A stretch of 64,000 nucleotides of DNA from Tenacibaculum pelagium (GCF_014062345.1 NZ_JACGLS010000001.1:682001-746000), one strand, 5' to 3'. Numbered from the stretch's first letter, positions 35,754-46,488 are shown. The notes: generated by a model from the sequence alone, not told the origin. Numbers and translations are program-made.

Positions 35754-37076
35754 TTATTTTAACGATTTTCTGTTACTGTTACCTGTTTTCATTAAACCAT
35801 CGTAACGAGAGTTTAATAAATACGAGTTAATTTGCTGAATAGTATCTATTGCAACACCAACCATAATGATTAAAGATGTTCCTCCAAAAAACATTGCCCA
35901 GTTTTGAGTAACTCCAAACTTTACAATAATTGCTGGTAAAATAGATAACGCTGCTAAAAATATTGATCCTGGTAATGTAATTTTCGACAATACTGAATCT
36001 AAAAAGTTAGCAGTTTCTTCACCTGGTTTATATCCTGGAACAAAACCATTACTTCTCTTTAAGTCTTCAGCCATTTTATTTGTTGGGATTGTAATCGCCG
36101 TATAAAAGTAACTAAAGATAATAATTAAGATAGCAAATATAACATTGTACCATAACCCGAAATTATCAGTTAAACTGTTTAATGCTGGAAATTTTTGACC
36201 TAAAGCTACTGGTAAAAACATAATAGCTTGTGCAAAAATAATTGGCATTACACCAGCAGCATTCAGTTTTAACGGAATGTACTGACGTGCACCATCAACA
36301 TCTTTAATGTCTGTAACTGCTGTACGACGAGCATATTGAACTGCTACTTTACGTACTGCGGTAACTAATAATACGGTTAACAAGATTACCACAAACCAAA
36401 CTATTAATTCGATTAAAATCATCATTATACCTCCTGCTCCTGCAGTTTGCTTAGAAACTAATTCTTGAATAAAAGCAGCTGGAAAGTTTGCAATAATACC
36501 TACAGTAATTAATAACGAAATTCCGTTACCAACTCCTTTATCAGTAATACGCTCTCCTAACCACATTGCAAAAATAGTTCCTGCACTTAATAGGATAATT
36601 GATGATACCCAAAATGTTGCTCCTGTTACTAAGAATGCTTCAGGTCCTAATCCCATTTGGTTTTGGATAATACCAATATAGGTTGGTGCTTGAAACAATG
36701 TAATAGCAATCGTAAGCCATCTTGTTATTTGCGTAATCTTCTTACGTCCACTTTCTCCATCTTTTTGTAATTTCTGTAAATATGGTACCGCGATACCCAT
36801 TAACTGAACTACAATCGATGCAGAAATATAAGGCATTATACCAAGTGCCATTACTGACGCTCTAGCAAATGCCCCACCTGTAAATGCGTTTAATAAACCT
36901 AAAAGTCCACTAGAAGTACTGTCTTGTAGTGCTGATAACTGAGTAGGGTCAATTCCAGGTAATGGAACTGCCGCCATAAAACGGTAAACAGCAATTAAAC
37001 CCAAGGTTAAAAGTAATTTCTCTTTTAACTCTTCTATCTTCCAAATGTCTTTTAAAGTATTTATAAAATTCATCAT
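35754..37076 (-). CDS. secY: Protein translocase subunit SecY
   Basis: 440 residues with ten hydrophobic helices. Signature [18 protein letters not shown] in the first helix/plug region, and [20 protein letters not shown] in the cytosolic loop that meets SecA and the ribosome. Forms the SecYEG channel. ATG-ATG start; either is possible. Lies 9 bases after rplO, the usual spc order. Confidence 0.97.
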   Translation of the reverse strand: MMNFINTLKDIWKIEELKEKLLLTLGLIAVYRFMAAVPLPGIDPTQLSALQDSTSSGLLGLLNAFTGGAFARASVMALGIMPYISASIVVQLMGIAVPYLQKLQKDGESGRKKITQITRWLTIAITLFQAPTYIGIIQNQMGLGPEAFLVTGATFWVSSIILLSAGTIFAMWLGERITDKGVGNGISLLITVGIIANFPAAFIQELVSKQTAGAGGIMMILIELIVWFVVILLTVLLVTAVRKVAVQYARRTAVTDIKDVDGARQYIPLKLNAAGVMPIIFAQAIMFLPVALGQKFPALNSLTDNFGLWYNVIFAILIIIFSYFYTAITIPTNKMAEDLKRSNGFVPGYKPGEETANFLDSVLSKITLPGSIFLAALSILPAIIVKFGVTQNWAMFFGGTSLIIMVGVAIDTIQQINSYLLNSRYDGLMKTGNSNRKSLK

Positions 37077-37085
37077 TTACAATTC

Positions 37086-37535
37086 TTATAATGATACTGC
37101 TTCACCTCCTGCTGCTTCGATAGCCGCTTTTGCTGTTGCAGTAAATTTATGTACAGTTACGTTTAATTTAGCTTTTAATTCTCCACCACCTAATATTTTT
37201 ACTAAGTCGTTTTTACGAACTAATCTGTTTTCTATTAAAACATCTAAATTAACGGTATCTGTAATAGTTCCGTTATCTACTAATCCTTGTAATTTATCTA
37301 AATTAACACCTACATATTCCTTACGGTTAATGTTTGTGAATCCAAATTTAGGAACACGTCTTTGAAGAGGCATTTGACCACCTTCAAAACCGATCTTACG
37401 AGAATATCCTGAACGAGATTTTTGACCATTATGACCTCTAGTAGCGGTACCACCTTTACCAGAACCTTCACCACGTGCAATTCTCTTAACTTTCTTAACA
37501 GATCCCTCTGCTGGTTTTAAGTTGTGTAAACTCAT
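37086..37535 (-). CDS. rplO: 50S ribosomal protein L15
   Basis: 149 residues. Starts MSLHNLKPAEGSVKKVKRIA and has the glycine-rich GEGSGKGGTATRGHNGQKSR arm that threads into 23S RNA. A late assembly protein. Sits between rpmD and secY. Confidence 0.97.
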   Translation of the reverse strand: MSLHNLKPAEGSVKKVKRIARGEGSGKGGTATRGHNGQKSRSGYSRKIGFEGGQMPLQRRVPKFGFTNINRKEYVGVNLDKLQGLVDNGTITDTVNLDVLIENRLVRKNDLVKILGGGELKAKLNVTVHKFTATAKAAIEAAGGEAVSL

Positions 37536-37549
37536 GATTATTTATTGTC

Positions 37550-37732
37550 TTATTTAACTTCCTCTACGGAAACTAAGTGTTTAACTGTATTTACCATACC
37601 AACGATAGAAGGAGTTGCCTCGTGCTCTACAGTTTGGTTCATTCTACGTAAACCTAATGCCTCTAACGTCAATTTTTGATTTTTAAGGCGACCGATTTGA
37701 CTTTTTACTTGTGTAACTCTAATTTTACTCAT
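37550..37732 (-). CDS. rpmD: 50S ribosomal protein L30
   Basis: 60 residues, bacterial-length L30 ([37 protein letters not shown]). Ferredoxin-like small protein; 11 bases after rpsE. Confidence 0.97.
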   Translation of the reverse strand: MSKIRVTQVKSQIGRLKNQKLTLEALGLRRMNQTVEHEATPSIVGMVNTVKHLVSVEEVK

Positions 37733-37743
37733 CGTCTTAAATT

Positions 37744-38265
37744 TTAACCGTTAAAAACTTTCTCTAAAGAAACTCCTCTTTGCTTAGCAATAGTTGCTGC
37801 GCTACGTAATTGTAATAAAGCATCGAAAGTTGCTTTTACTACGTTGTGAGGGTTTGATGATCCTTGAGACTTTGATAATACGTCTTTAATACCAACAGAT
37901 TCTAATACCGAACGTACTGCTCCACCGGCGATAACTCCCGTACCATGTGATGCTGGCTTGATGTATACTTTCGCTCCACCAAATTTACCTTTTTGTTCGT
38001 GAGGTAAAGTTCCGTCTAAAATAGGAATACGCACTAAATTTTTCTTTGCATCTTCTATTGCCTTAGCAATTGCAGAAGCAACATCTTTAGACTTTCCTAA
38101 TCCGTGACCTACAACTCCGTTACCATCTCCAACTACTACGATTGCAGAGAAACCAAATGCTCTACCCCCTTTAGTTACTTTGGTAACACGTTGTACACCT
38201 ACTAATTTATCTACAAGCTCTAATCCGCTTGGTTTTACTCTTTCTACGTTTTTATATCCTAACAT
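37744..38265 (-). CDS. rpsE: 30S ribosomal protein S5
   Basis: 173 residues. dsRBD-like N-terminal half ([40 protein letters not shown]) and C-terminal S5 fold ([19 protein letters not shown]). At the mRNA entry, affects accuracy and is the site of spectinomycin resistance; the loop [11 protein letters not shown] looks wild-type. Confidence 0.97.
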   Translation of the reverse strand: MLGYKNVERVKPSGLELVDKLVGVQRVTKVTKGGRAFGFSAIVVVGDGNGVVGHGLGKSKDVASAIAKAIEDAKKNLVRIPILDGTLPHEQKGKFGGAKVYIKPASHGTGVIAGGAVRSVLESVGIKDVLSKSQGSSNPHNVVKATFDALLQLRSAATIAKQRGVSLEKVFNG

Positions 38266-38276
38266 AATATAATTTC

Positions 38277-38627
38277 TTAAAATTTTAAACCAGCTTCTCT
38301 AGCAGCGTCTGCTAATACTTTAATTCTACCGTGGTATAAAAATCCATTTCTATCAAAAGAAACAGTTTCTACTCCAGCCTTAACAGCTTTTTCTGCGATA
38401 GCTTTTCCTACTGCTGTTGCAGCTTCTGATTTAGAACTAGCTGTAATTCCTTTATCTCTAGATGACGCAGATGTTAATGTTACACCAGCTACATCGTCGA
38501 TTAATTGAGCATAGATCTCTTTGTTACTTCTAAAAACCGATAATCTTGGTTTAGTGGCTGTACCTGTAACAACTTTTCTAATTCTATACTTAATACGTTG
38601 TCTTCTTTCAAGCTTTGATAATGCCAT
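38277..38627 (-). CDS. rplR: 50S ribosomal protein L18
   Basis: 116 residues. 5S-rRNA binder; [37 protein letters not shown] and [20 protein letters not shown] are typical. Acts with L5 in docking 5S RNA. Confidence 0.97.
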   Translation of the reverse strand: MALSKLERRQRIKYRIRKVVTGTATKPRLSVFRSNKEIYAQLIDDVAGVTLTSASSRDKGITASSKSEAATAVGKAIAEKAVKAGVETVSFDRNGFLYHGRIKVLADAAREAGLKF

Positions 38628-38645
38628 AATAATTTCTCTTATTTA

Positions 38646-39191
38646 TTATGCAGATTTACCTGCTTTTCTTCTTAATACTTCTCCTACAAACTTAATTCCT
38701 TTTCCTTTGTAAGGCTCTGGCTTACGCATAGAACGGATTTTTGCTGCAACTTGACCAACTAATTGTTTGTCGTGTGAAGATAATTTAATGATTGGGTTCT
38801 TACCTTTTTCAGATACTGTCTCAACCTTAACTTCTGGAGCTAAATTTAATACAATGTTATGAGAGAAACCTAAAGCTAAATCTAACTTTTGCCCTTGGTT
38901 AGATGCTCTGTAACCAACACCTACTAACTCTAACTCTTTAGTATAACCTTTAGTAACACCTTCAATCATATTATTGATTAAAGCACGATATAAACCGTGT
39001 GCTGCTCTATGGTCTTTACTATCTGATGGTCTTGCTACTTTTAGCGTACCATCTTCAATTTTTACAGTAATATCAGATTTTAACTCTTGAGTTAATTCAC
39101 CTAATTTACCTTTTACTGTAACCACGTTTCCGTCTACTTTAACTTCAACACCTTGTGGTAATGCGATTGGATTGTTTCCTATTCTACTCAT
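38646..39191 (-). CDS. rplF: 50S ribosomal protein L6
   Basis: 181 residues, two repeated L6 domains (~10-82 and ~90-165), ending EPYKGKGIKFVGEVLRRKAGK. Located near the factor-binding site. 12 bases after rpsH. Confidence 0.97.
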   Translation of the reverse strand: MSRIGNNPIALPQGVEVKVDGNVVTVKGKLGELTQELKSDITVKIEDGTLKVARPSDSKDHRAAHGLYRALINNMIEGVTKGYTKELELVGVGYRASNQGQKLDLALGFSHNIVLNLAPEVKVETVSEKGKNPIIKLSSHDKQLVGQVAAKIRSMRKPEPYKGKGIKFVGEVLRRKAGKSA

Positions 39192-39203
39192 TGTACAAAG
39201 TGA

Positions 39204-39602
39204 TTAATAAACGTAACATAATACTTCTCCACCAACGTTTTCTTGTTTTGCTTTTTTGTTTGTCATTACACCTTTAGATGTAGAAACAATTGCAATACCT
39301 AAACCGTTTAATACCCTTGGCATCTCTTTAGCGCCAACGTACTTACGTAAACCTGGTGTTGAAATTCTTTGAATCTTTCTGATTACTGATTCTTTCGTGT
39401 CACGGTCGTACTTTAAAGCTATCTTAATAGTTCCTTGAACTTTATCGTCATTGAACTGGTAGCTTAAAATGTAACCTTGATCGAACAAAATTTTCGTCAT
39501 TTCCTTCTTCAAGTTCGAAGCAGGAACCTCCACTACTCTGTGTCCTACTGCCGTAGCATTTCTAACACGAGTAAGAAAATCCGCGATTGGATCTGTATAC
39601 AT
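39204..39602 (-). CDS. rpsH: 30S ribosomal protein S8
   Basis: 132 residues. YTDPIADFLTRVRNATAVGH at the start and the conserved C-terminal RNA-binding motif SKGVMTNKKAKQENVGGEVLCYVY. Primary 16S binder (helix 21) and spc-operon autoregulator in E. coli. Here it is the first gene after a 391-base non-coding gap with a terminator, a promoter and structured leader. Confidence 0.98.
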   Translation of the reverse strand: MYTDPIADFLTRVRNATAVGHRVVEVPASNLKKEMTKILFDQGYILSYQFNDDKVQGTIKIALKYDRDTKESVIRKIQRISTPGLRKYVGAKEMPRVLNGLGIAIVSTSKGVMTNKKAKQENVGGEVLCYVY

Positions 39603-39632
39603 AATTAATTAATTTGTGGTTTCGGTTTTTAG

Positions 39633-39779
39633 TAGTTTTTATTAATCCTTTGGGATAAATGGTTACAACTAAACCTTAAACCAGTTAATATTTATTTTTC
39701 GTTTTTCAGAATAAATCTCATAAGTATTATACTATTTATTTAGTATTTACTTACAAGGCGTAATTTACCCTGTAAAAAC
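39633..39779 (-). promoter_or_regulatory. Structured leader of rpsH (candidate S8 autoregulatory site)
   Basis: Seen in minus-strand RNA: a strong two-part hairpin 39721-39753 (taagta/tactta plus atacta/tagtat); a 5'-end stem ctgt/acag (39770-39773 with 39778-39781) that competes with ttaca-gg/cc-tgtaa (39751-39758 with 3969-75 of the same hundred, i.e. 39769-39775); and a smaller stem near the start codon (atcc/ggat, 39645-39656, inside tagtt/aacta). Mutually exclusive stems suggest a switch. Folding was not computed. Confidence 0.45.
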
Positions 39780-39785
39780 AGAGTG

Positions 39786-39816
39786 CAAATATACATAAAC
39801 TTTTCGAAAATAAAAC
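39786..39816 (-). promoter_or_regulatory. Promoter of the rpsH unit
   Basis: TATATTTG at 39786-39793 (minus strand) followed by CACTC; a TTTT at 39813-39816 lies exactly 19 bases upstream in the -33 place. Predicts a ~175-base leader before rpsH. Confidence 0.6.
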
Positions 39817-39934
39817 CTTTTTATTGATTATCGTTTTGAGTATTAATTTATTGGCTTTTTAATGCTCTATTTAAAACTAAAAACATGTAATATTTACATA
39901 CAAAAAATAAGCGGTACAAAAAGTTTATAAACAC

Positions 39935-39971
39935 AAAAAGGCATACAATATTTTATAATTGTACACCTTTT
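39935..39971 (-). terminator. Intrinsic terminator after rpsN
   Basis: Stem of about 13 bp (aaaggygtacaat type, two wobble pairs in minus-strand RNA) with an 8-base loop and T5, 22 bases past the rpsN stop. Ends the rplC-to-rpsN unit. Confidence 0.8.
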
Positions 39972-39993
39972 GTTTATGTATAAAACGTGCTGT

Positions 39994-40263
39994 TTACCAG
40001 CTAGCTTTCTTTACACCTGGAATTAATCCTTGGTTAGCCATTTCACGGAAAGTAACACGTGAAATACCGAACTGACGCATATATCCTTTTGGACGTCCAG
40101 TTAGCTTACAACGATTGTGCATTCTAATTGGTGAAGCGTTCTTTGGCAACTTTTGTAAACCTTCATAGTCTCCAGCTTCTTTTAAAGCTTTTCTCTTTTC
40201 AGCATACTTAGCAACCATTTTTGCTCTTTTACGCTCACGCGCTTTCATTGATTCTTTAGCCAT
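39994..40263 (-). CDS. rpsN: 30S ribosomal protein S14 (zinc-free form)
   Basis: 89 residues, the long C-minus type without the CxxC zinc ribbon ([20 protein letters not shown]). Assembly protein of the 30S head. Last gene of its transcription unit; 3 bases after rplE. Confidence 0.97.
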   Translation of the reverse strand: MAKESMKARERKRAKMVAKYAEKRKALKEAGDYEGLQKLPKNASPIRMHNRCKLTGRPKGYMRQFGISRVTFREMANQGLIPGVKKASW

Positions 40264-40266
40264 CTC

Positions 40267-40818
40267 TTAATTCTTTTTAAATGGTAAACCTAATTCTCCT
40301 AATAATGACTTCGCCTCTTTATCAGTATCTGCAGATGTTACGAAAGTAATATCCATTCCGCTGATTTTTTTGATTTGGTCAATATTAATTTCTGGATAGA
40401 TGATTTGTTCAGTAATTCCTAAGTTGTAATTACCTCTACCATCAAAACCGTTAGCTTTAATTCCGTTAAAATCTCTTACACGTGGTAAAGAAGCTGTAAC
40501 TAATCTATCTAAAAATTCGTACATTTTATCTCCTCTTAACGTAACTTTTGCTCCAATTGGCATCCCTTTACGTAATTTGAAGTTTGCAACATCTTTCTTA
40601 GACATCGTAGAAACTGCTTTTTGACCTGTAATTGTAGTTAACTCGTCAATAGCGTATTCTATTAATTTCTTATCTGCTATAGCTGCACCAACACCTTTAC
40701 TTACAACAATCTTTTGTAATTTAGGCACTTGCATTACATTACTATAACCGAATTCATCAGTAAGAGCTTTGATAACTCTGCTCTTGTACTCTTCTTTTAA
40801 TCTTGGTACGTAACTCAT
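40267..40818 (-). CDS. rplE: 50S ribosomal protein L5
   Basis: 183 residues. [20 protein letters not shown] at the start, and [10 protein letters not shown] and [20 protein letters not shown] are diagnostic. Binds 5S rRNA in the central protuberance. 2 bases after rplX. Confidence 0.97.
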   Translation of the reverse strand: MSYVPRLKEEYKSRVIKALTDEFGYSNVMQVPKLQKIVVSKGVGAAIADKKLIEYAIDELTTITGQKAVSTMSKKDVANFKLRKGMPIGAKVTLRGDKMYEFLDRLVTASLPRVRDFNGIKANGFDGRGNYNLGITEQIIYPEINIDQIKKISGMDITFVTSADTDKEAKSLLGELGLPFKKN

Positions 40819-40820
40819 GG

Positions 40821-41129
40821 TTATATTGCTTTATCTGATTTTTTTGAAAATCTAACTTTCTTATCTCCTTCTACTTTATATCCAACTCTTACAGCTTCAC
40901 CGTTTTCAACTAAAGCTACGTTTGATATGTGTAATGGAGCTTCTTTTTTTACAATTCCTCCTTGAGGGTTAGTAGCGCTTGGTTTAGTGTGTTTAGACAC
41001 CATGTTAACACCTTCTACTAAAACTCTATCTTTATCTTTAAGAATTTGTAAAACCTTTCCTTCAGATCCTTTATGATCACCTGCTAATACTTTAACAGTA
41101 TCTCCTGATTTAATTTTGAACTTCTTCAT
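40821..41129 (-). CDS. rplX: 50S ribosomal protein L24
   Basis: 102 residues with the KOW motif [20 protein letters not shown] at the N-terminus. Assembly initiator protein of the 50S subunit. 12 bases after rplN. Confidence 0.97.
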   Translation of the reverse strand: MKKFKIKSGDTVKVLAGDHKGSEGKVLQILKDKDRVLVEGVNMVSKHTKPSATNPQGGIVKKEAPLHISNVALVENGEAVRVGYKVEGDKKVRFSKKSDKAI

Positions 41130-41141
41130 CTTAATGTCGAT

Positions 41142-41510
41142 TTAAAGCACTTCAGGTGCTAATGATACTATCTTCATAAATTGCTTATCACGTAACTCAC
41201 GTCCTACTGGACCGAATACACGAGTTCCTCTCATTTCCTCTGTAGGATTTAAAAGTACACAAGCATTATCATCGAATCTAATATAAGATCCGTCTTTACG
41301 TCTAACTTCTTTCTTAGTACGAACAACTACCGCTCTAGAAACTTGTCCTTTCTTTACACTTCCGTTAGGAGTTGCAGACTTTACAGTTACTACAATTTTA
41401 TCTCCAACGCTAGCGTAACGCTTCTTTGTTCCTCCTAAAACTCTAATTACTAAAACTTCTTTTGCTCCAGTATTATCTGCGACTTTTAATCTTGATTCTG
41501 TCTGTAACAT
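41142..41510 (-). CDS. rplN: 50S ribosomal protein L14
   Basis: 122 residues. [20 protein letters not shown] and the C-terminal [23 protein letters not shown] are typical. Forms intersubunit bridges and is the RsfS docking site. A single base separates it from rpsQ. Confidence 0.98.
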   Translation of the reverse strand: MLQTESRLKVADNTGAKEVLVIRVLGGTKKRYASVGDKIVVTVKSATPNGSVKKGQVSRAVVVRTKKEVRRKDGSYIRFDDNACVLLNPTEEMRGTRVFGPVGRELRDKQFMKIVSLAPEVL

Positions 41511-41511
41511 A

Positions 41512-41769
41512 TTATTTAGCTCTTTCTAGGATTTCTACTAATCTCCAACGTTTAGATTTACTCATAGGACGTGTTTCCATAATCCTAACTGTATCACCTT
41601 CGTTGCAATCGTTATTCTCGTCATGTGCAACGTACTTCTTAGTCTTTAATACGAACTTTCCGTACATTGGGTGCTTTACTCTTTTTACCTCGCTAACTAC
41701 AATAGATTTCTCCATTTTGCTGCTAGATACTACACCGATTCTCTCTTTTCTAAGATTTCTTTTTTCCAT
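41512..41769 (-). CDS. rpsQ: 30S ribosomal protein S17
   Basis: 85 residues of OB fold: [37 protein letters not shown]. Early 16S-binding assembly protein. Confidence 0.97.
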   Translation of the reverse strand: MEKRNLRKERIGVVSSSKMEKSIVVSEVKRVKHPMYGKFVLKTKKYVAHDENNDCNEGDTVRIMETRPMSKSKRWRLVEILERAK

Positions 41770-41787
41770 CTTTAAAACTGACTAGAA

Positions 41788-41979
41788 TTATTGTAATTCT
41801 CTTTTAGTTAACTCTGTAGCAATTCTTGCCACAGATTTTCTTAAGCTACGTAACTCTAATGGGTTTTCCAATGGAGTTATGGCGTGAGCCATCTTAAGAT
41901 CCGTATAATTTTTCTTTAACGCTCCTAACTTTTCTTGTAAGTCTGCGATAGATAATTCTTTAATTTCTGATTGTTTCAT
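41788..41979 (-). CDS. rpmC: 50S ribosomal protein L29
   Basis: 63 residues, all helical (MKQSEIKELSIADLQEKLGA, LRKSVARIATELTKRE). At the tunnel exit next to L23, part of the docking site for trigger factor and SRP. Confidence 0.96.
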   Translation of the reverse strand: MKQSEIKELSIADLQEKLGALKKNYTDLKMAHAITPLENPLELRSLRKSVARIATELTKRELQ

Positions 41980-41990
41980 GTCTTTTAGAA

Positions 41991-42422
41991 TTAAGCGTTA
42001 AAATCAAAATCTCTTGCGATAACAAACTTCGTTTTTACAGGAAGTTTCTGTGCTGCTAAACGTAATGCTTCTTTTGCTACGTCCATTGGTACTCCACCAA
42101 CTTCAAACAAAATTCTACCTGGTTTAACTACTGCTACGAAATGATCAGGTGCACCTTTACCTTTACCCATACGTACTTCTAATGGCTTCTTTGTAATAGG
42201 CTTGTCTGGAAATATTTTAATCCAAAGCTGACCTTCTCTTTTCATATGACGAGTTGCCGCAATACGAGCCGCCTCTATTTGACGAGAGGTTAATAGGTTT
42301 TGATCTAATGATTTGATTCCAAACATTCCGTTAGAAAGTTGGTTTCCTCTATTAGAGTTACCCTTCATATTACCTTTGGCCTTCTGTACCTTACGGTATT
42401 TTACTCTTTTTGGCTGTAACAT
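41991..42422 (-). CDS. rplP: 50S ribosomal protein L16
   Basis: 143 residues. [20 protein letters not shown] at the start, and [20 protein letters not shown] and [20 protein letters not shown] are diagnostic. Near the A-site tRNA; needed for peptidyl-transferase centre organisation. 22 bases after rpsC. Confidence 0.97.
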   Translation of the reverse strand: MLQPKRVKYRKVQKAKGNMKGNSNRGNQLSNGMFGIKSLDQNLLTSRQIEAARIAATRHMKREGQLWIKIFPDKPITKKPLEVRMGKGKGAPDHFVAVVKPGRILFEVGGVPMDVAKEALRLAAQKLPVKTKFVIARDFDFNA

Positions 42423-42444
42423 TTTTAATTTCTAATTTTAAAAA

Positions 42445-43164
42445 TTATTTTCTTCTGCGAGGTTGACGTTTACTGTTACCACCTTTATTAGAGTTACCTT
42501 TTTGTTTAGATAATCCTACTAATGGAGATAATTCACGCTTTCCATAAACCTCACCTTTCATAATCCATACTTTAACACCGATTCTTCCGTATTGAGTATG
42601 TGCCTCAACAAGTGCATAGTCGATATCTGCTCTAAAAGTAGAAAGAGGAATTCTTCCTTCTTTATAATGCTCAGAACGTGCCATTTCAGCTCCGTTTAAA
42701 CGACCTGATAATTGCACTTTAATTCCTTCAGCATTCATTCTCATTGCAGCAGCGATAGCCATTTTAGTAGCACGCTTGTAAGAAATTCTGTTTTCGATTT
42801 GACGAGCAACACTAGCTGCAACTAAAGTTGCGTCTACTTCTGGACGTTTAATTTCGAAAATGTTAATTTGAACTTCTTTACCTGTAATTTTCTTAAGCTC
42901 TTCTTTTAACTTGTCTACCTCTTGCCCGCCTTTACCGATAATAATACCAGGTCTAGCAGTAGTGATAGTAACGGTTACAAGTTTTAAAGTACGCTCAATA
43001 ATTACACGAGATACACTTGCTTTAAATAATCTAGCACGGATGTACTTTCTTATTTTGTCATCTTCAGCTAATTTATCTCCGTAGTCATTTCCACCATACC
43101 AGTTAGATTCCCATCCTCTGATAATTCCTAAACGATTTCCTATTGGATTTGTTTTTTGTCCCAT
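42445..43164 (-). CDS. rpsC: 30S ribosomal protein S3
   Basis: 239 residues. KH domain with [18 protein letters not shown]-terminal domain with [17 protein letters not shown] and [10 protein letters not shown] basic tail ([15 protein letters not shown]) extends the end. Forms the mRNA entry and helicase site. Confidence 0.98.
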   Translation of the reverse strand: MGQKTNPIGNRLGIIRGWESNWYGGNDYGDKLAEDDKIRKYIRARLFKASVSRVIIERTLKLVTVTITTARPGIIIGKGGQEVDKLKEELKKITGKEVQINIFEIKRPEVDATLVAASVARQIENRISYKRATKMAIAAAMRMNAEGIKVQLSGRLNGAEMARSEHYKEGRIPLSTFRADIDYALVEAHTQYGRIGVKVWIMKGEVYGKRELSPLVGLSKQKGNSNKGGNSKRQPRRRK

Positions 43165-43175
43165 TTCTACTTTGA

Positions 43176-43580
43176 TTAATTACTGTTATTTTTAGCACCT
43201 AACTCTAAAGTAACGTGATTAGAACGCTTACGAATTCTATGTGCACGACCTTGTGGAGCTGGTCTTAACCTTTTTAACATACCTGCGCTATCAACACAAA
43301 TTGATTTAACAAATAATCCAGCATCTTCGATACTTGCATCTTCATTTTTAGCTTGCCAGTTTGCAATTGCAGACATTAACAACTTCTCTAAATTTCTTGA
43401 TGCTTCTTTTGGACTGAATTTTAAGATTTGTAAAGCTTTCTCAACCTCTACTCCTCTTACTAAATCTGCTACCAAGCGCATTTTTCTTGGTGATGTAGGA
43501 CAATTAGTTATTTTAGCGAAAGCTCTAGACTTTCTAGCTTCTTTTAACTGTGTTGCCATGTTATGTTTACGACTTCCCAT
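43176..43580 (-). CDS. rplV: 50S ribosomal protein L22
   Basis: 134 residues from the ATG at 43580 ([18 protein letters not shown]); a second ATG seven codons in is possible. [20 protein letters not shown] and the tunnel loop [19 protein letters not shown] are present, and the macrolide-relevant loop is intact. Confidence 0.97.
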   Translation of the reverse strand: MGSRKHNMATQLKEARKSRAFAKITNCPTSPRKMRLVADLVRGVEVEKALQILKFSPKEASRNLEKLLMSAIANWQAKNEDASIEDAGLFVKSICVDSAGMLKRLRPAPQGRAHRIRKRSNHVTLELGAKNNSN

Positions 43581-43589
43581 AATTTCCTA

Positions 43590-43868
43590 CTATTTTTTTC
43601 CTTTATTTTTTGCACCAGCGTGCCCTCTAAAAGAACGTGTTGGTGAAAATTCTCCTAATTTATGACCTACCATGTTTTCAGTAACGTACACAGGAATAAA
43701 TTGCTTTCCATTGTGAACTGCAATTGTTTGTCCTACGAAGTCTGGAGTAATCATACTTGCTCTTGACCAAGTTTTGATAACTGATTTACTCTCAGTTTCA
43801 ACGTTAGCTAACACTTTTTTCTCTAGTTTATAGTGAACGAAAGGTCCTTTTTTTAATGATCTTGCCAT
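43590..43868 (-). CDS. rpsS: 30S ribosomal protein S19
   Basis: 92 residues. [19 protein letters not shown] and [20 protein letters not shown] are typical. Head protein near S13. 3 bases after rplB. Confidence 0.98.
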   Translation of the reverse strand: MARSLKKGPFVHYKLEKKVLANVETESKSVIKTWSRASMITPDFVGQTIAVHNGKQFIPVYVTENMVGHKLGEFSPTRSFRGHAGAKNKGKK

Positions 43869-43871
43869 GTC

Positions 43872-44696
43872 TTATTTCTTTCTACGTTCTATAATGTACT
43901 TGTTACTAGCTTTAGTCTTAGATCTAGTCTTAAATCCTTTAGCTGGAATACCGTTTCTAGATCTTGGATGCCCTCCTGAAGAACGTCCTTCACCACCACC
44001 CATTGGGTGATCAACTGGATTCATTCTTACTGGGTTTGTTCTAGGTCTTCTACCTAACCAACGACTTCTACCTGCTTTACCAGATACTAATAATTGGTGG
44101 TCTGAGTTAGAAACAACTCCAATAGTTGCCATACAAGTTAACAAGATTAATCTTGTTTCTCCTGAAGGTAACTTAACTGTTGCATACTTACCGTCTCTTG
44201 CCATTAATTGAGCAAATGAACCTGCAGAACGTGCCATAACAGCTCCTTGTCCTGGGTGTAACTCAATACAAGAAATAGTTGTACCTAAAGGAATTTCGCT
44301 TAAGTACATAGCATTACCAACTTCTGGTGCTACTTCTTTTCCTGATACAATAGTTTGACCTACTTTTAAACCGTTTTGTGCAATTACATAACGCTTTTCA
44401 CCATCAGCATAACTAACTAATGCAATAAATGCAGTACGATTTGGATCGTACTCGATAGTTTTTACTGTTGCAGGAATACCTTGCTTATCTCTTTTAAAAT
44501 CGATAATACGGTATTTTTGTTTATGACCTCCACCAATATTACGTGTAGTCATTCTTCCCTGATTGTTTCGACCTCCAGATCGTTTTTTCGGAGCTAATAA
44601 AGATTTCTCCGGCTTATCAGTAGTTATGGTGTCGAACCCATTCACTACTCTAAAACGCTGACCTGGTGTTACTGGTTTTAATTTTCTAACTGACAT
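43872..44696 (-). CDS. rplB: 50S ribosomal protein L2
   Basis: 274 residues. RNA-binding N-terminal domain ([20 protein letters not shown]) and C-terminal [20 protein letters not shown] with the histidine close to the peptidyl-transferase centre. Required for subunit joining. 11 bases after rplW. Confidence 0.98.
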   Translation of the reverse strand: MSVRKLKPVTPGQRFRVVNGFDTITTDKPEKSLLAPKKRSGGRNNQGRMTTRNIGGGHKQKYRIIDFKRDKQGIPATVKTIEYDPNRTAFIALVSYADGEKRYVIAQNGLKVGQTIVSGKEVAPEVGNAMYLSEIPLGTTISCIELHPGQGAVMARSAGSFAQLMARDGKYATVKLPSGETRLILLTCMATIGVVSNSDHQLLVSGKAGRSRWLGRRPRTNPVRMNPVDHPMGGGEGRSSGGHPRSRNGIPAKGFKTRSKTKASNKYIIERRKK

Positions 44697-44707
44697 TCTG
44701 TCTTTTC

Positions 44708-44998
44708 TTAAAGATTGTTATAAAAATCAATAGTTTCTCCTTCAGCTAACTGAACGATTGCCTTCTTATATCCACTTTTTATCCCAGTTACTAAACCTTT
44801 TTTAGTGTATTTAGTATTTCTTTGAATAGGATAATTCATAGTTTTAACAGACTTAATCGCTACACCATAAGCAGCCTCAACAGCTCCTCTGATTTCTAAT
44901 TTGTTAGCTTTACTGTTTACTACAAATGCATAACGGTTATAAACCTCGCTATCATTCGTAGCTTTTTCCGTAATAATAGGTTTTATTAAAATACTCAT
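44708..44998 (-). CDS. rplW: 50S ribosomal protein L23
   Basis: 96 residues. [20 protein letters not shown] start and [17 protein letters not shown] loop. Main docking site of trigger factor at the tunnel exit. 8 bases after rplD. Confidence 0.97.
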   Translation of the reverse strand: MSILIKPIITEKATNDSEVYNRYAFVVNSKANKLEIRGAVEAAYGVAIKSVKTMNYPIQRNTKYTKKGLVTGIKSGYKKAIVQLAEGETIDFYNNL

Positions 44999-45006
44999 AT
45001 CTTTCC

Positions 45007-45636
45007 CTATTTACTTAAATTAGATTGAATTTCTTCTAAAGTACTCTCAGCAATTACTACTTTGTTAGCGTTTAAAACACTGTAAGTATTAATTCCTGTA
45101 GCATTTACTACTTTAGCTTTTTTCAAGTTACGAGAAGATAAATAAACATTTTTATTTTCTTCACTTAACACAAATAAAGACTTTTTTGTCTCAATTTCGA
45201 AAGCTTTTAAAACATTGATAAACTCTTTTGTTTTTGGAGTTTCAAAATTGAAATCTTCAACAACAACTACGTTACTATCTTTTGTTTGTACACTTAAAGC
45301 AGACTTACGTGCTAAACGCTTTAAGTTTTTATTTAACTTGAAAGAGTAATTTCTTGGTCTTGGACCGAACATACGACCTCCACCTCTAAAAACTCCAGAC
45401 TTAATAGATCCTGCACGTGCAGTACCTGTACCCTTTTGTTTTTTAATCTTTCTTGTACTTCCTGCAATCTCAGCTCTTTCTTTAGCCTTATGCGTACCTT
45501 GTCTTTGATTTGCTAAATACTGCTTTACATCTAAGTAAATAGCATGATCATTTGGCTCTATACCGAATACTTCGTTAGAAAGTTCAACTTTTCTACCAGT
45601 ATCTTTTCCTGTAATATCTAAAACTGCTACTTTCAT
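45007..45636 (-). CDS. rplD: 50S ribosomal protein L4
   Basis: 209 residues. Extended loop [20 protein letters not shown] lining the tunnel, and [20 protein letters not shown]. In E. coli L4 represses the S10 operon by acting on its leader. Here it is the second gene of a unit with a long leader. Its start overlaps the rplC stop by one base. Confidence 0.98.
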   Translation of the reverse strand: MKVAVLDITGKDTGRKVELSNEVFGIEPNDHAIYLDVKQYLANQRQGTHKAKERAEIAGSTRKIKKQKGTGTARAGSIKSGVFRGGGRMFGPRPRNYSFKLNKNLKRLARKSALSVQTKDSNVVVVEDFNFETPKTKEFINVLKAFEIETKKSLFVLSEENKNVYLSSRNLKKAKVVNATGINTYSVLNANKVVIAESTLEEIQSNLSK

Positions 45637-46253
45637 TATTTTTCGATAGTTACAAAAGCATTTTTGTGACCAGGAATTGCTCCTTTAACTACGATAAGAT
45701 TCTTATCAGCAACCACTTTTAATACTTTTAAATTTTGAACTTTTACTTTGTCTCCACCCATACGACCTGCCATACGCATTCCTTTGAATACTCTTGCAGG
45801 GTAAGATGCAGCACCAATCGAACCAGGAGCTCTTAAACGGTTATGTTGACCGTGAGTTGCTTGTCCAACTCCGGCAAATCCATGACGTTTAACAACACCT
45901 TGAAAACCTTTACCTTTAGAAACTCCAGAAACATCTACGAATTCTCCTTCGATAAAGTGCTCAACAGTAATTGAATCACCTAATTTGTACTCTCCTTCAA
46001 ACCCTTGAAATTCAATAACTTTTTTCTTAGCAGATGTACCAGCTTTTTTAAAGTGACCATCTAAAGCTTTATTAGAGCTTTTTGCTTTTTTGTCATCGAA
46101 ACCAAGTTGTAACGCGTTATAGCCGTCAACCTCTTCGGTTCTGACTTGGGTAACCACGCATGGACCTGCTTCGATTACAGTACAAGGAATATTTTTCCCG
46201 TTCTCATCGAATAAGCTGGTCATACCTACTTTTCTACCTATTAACCCAGACAT
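45636..46253 (-). CDS. rplC: 50S ribosomal protein L3
   Basis: 205 residues. [20 protein letters not shown] at the start, and [19 protein letters not shown] and [15 protein letters not shown] around the loop reaching the peptidyl-transferase centre. First gene of a unit that begins after a 291-base gap with terminator, promoter and an attenuator-like hairpin. Confidence 0.98.
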   Translation of the reverse strand: MSGLIGRKVGMTSLFDENGKNIPCTVIEAGPCVVTQVRTEEVDGYNALQLGFDDKKAKSSNKALDGHFKKAGTSAKKKVIEFQGFEGEYKLGDSITVEHFIEGEFVDVSGVSKGKGFQGVVKRHGFAGVGQATHGQHNRLRAPGSIGAASYPARVFKGMRMAGRMGGDKVKVQNLKVLKVVADKNLIVVKGAIPGHKNAFVTIEK

Positions 46254-46482
46254 ATTTGTTAATTTTAAGACGATAGATTTATTTTATCCAGCGCGTCTAT
46301 TAATAAAAAATTGTTTTGAAACAAATGTTTCAGTTTGTTTTCCTTTAGTTTTCACATAAAAAAAGAGCGAAAAACACCTTCACTCTTGAATTTGTTTTTA
46401 CCATTTTTCCTTCGCGAAACCCTCCGGACATGTTAAATTCTGATTAAAAAACAGAATTTTTACACCACGAAACCTAAATTTC
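46254..46482 (-). promoter_or_regulatory. Long structured leader of the rplC unit
   Basis: About 225 bases from the predicted start to the ATG with no reading frame. It begins with a hairpin at the very 5' end (acaccgaaa with tttcg-ggtgt around 46461-46487), then the attenuator hairpin, then AT-rich sequence. Candidate site for L3/L4-type autoregulation. Confidence 0.5.
46358..46387 (-). terminator. Attenuator-like terminator in the rplC leader
   Basis: In minus-strand RNA aagaguGaa pairs with uucGcucuu (9 bp, one U-G) around a ggugu-type loop, then a run of seven U. On the plus strand one pair is a C/A mismatch, so the minus direction is meant. It lies ~100 bases after the predicted start and ~105 before the rplC ATG. 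Confidence 0.65.
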
Positions 46483-46488
46483 GGTGTG

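Larger units (their letters stand above)
39603..39993 (-). other. 391-base non-coding gap splitting the spc operon
   Basis: No reading frame of gene quality on either strand. On the minus strand it holds, in order, the rpsN terminator (39935-39971), an AT-rich stretch, a promoter (39786-39816) and a ~180-base structured leader for rpsH. Confidence 0.8.
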
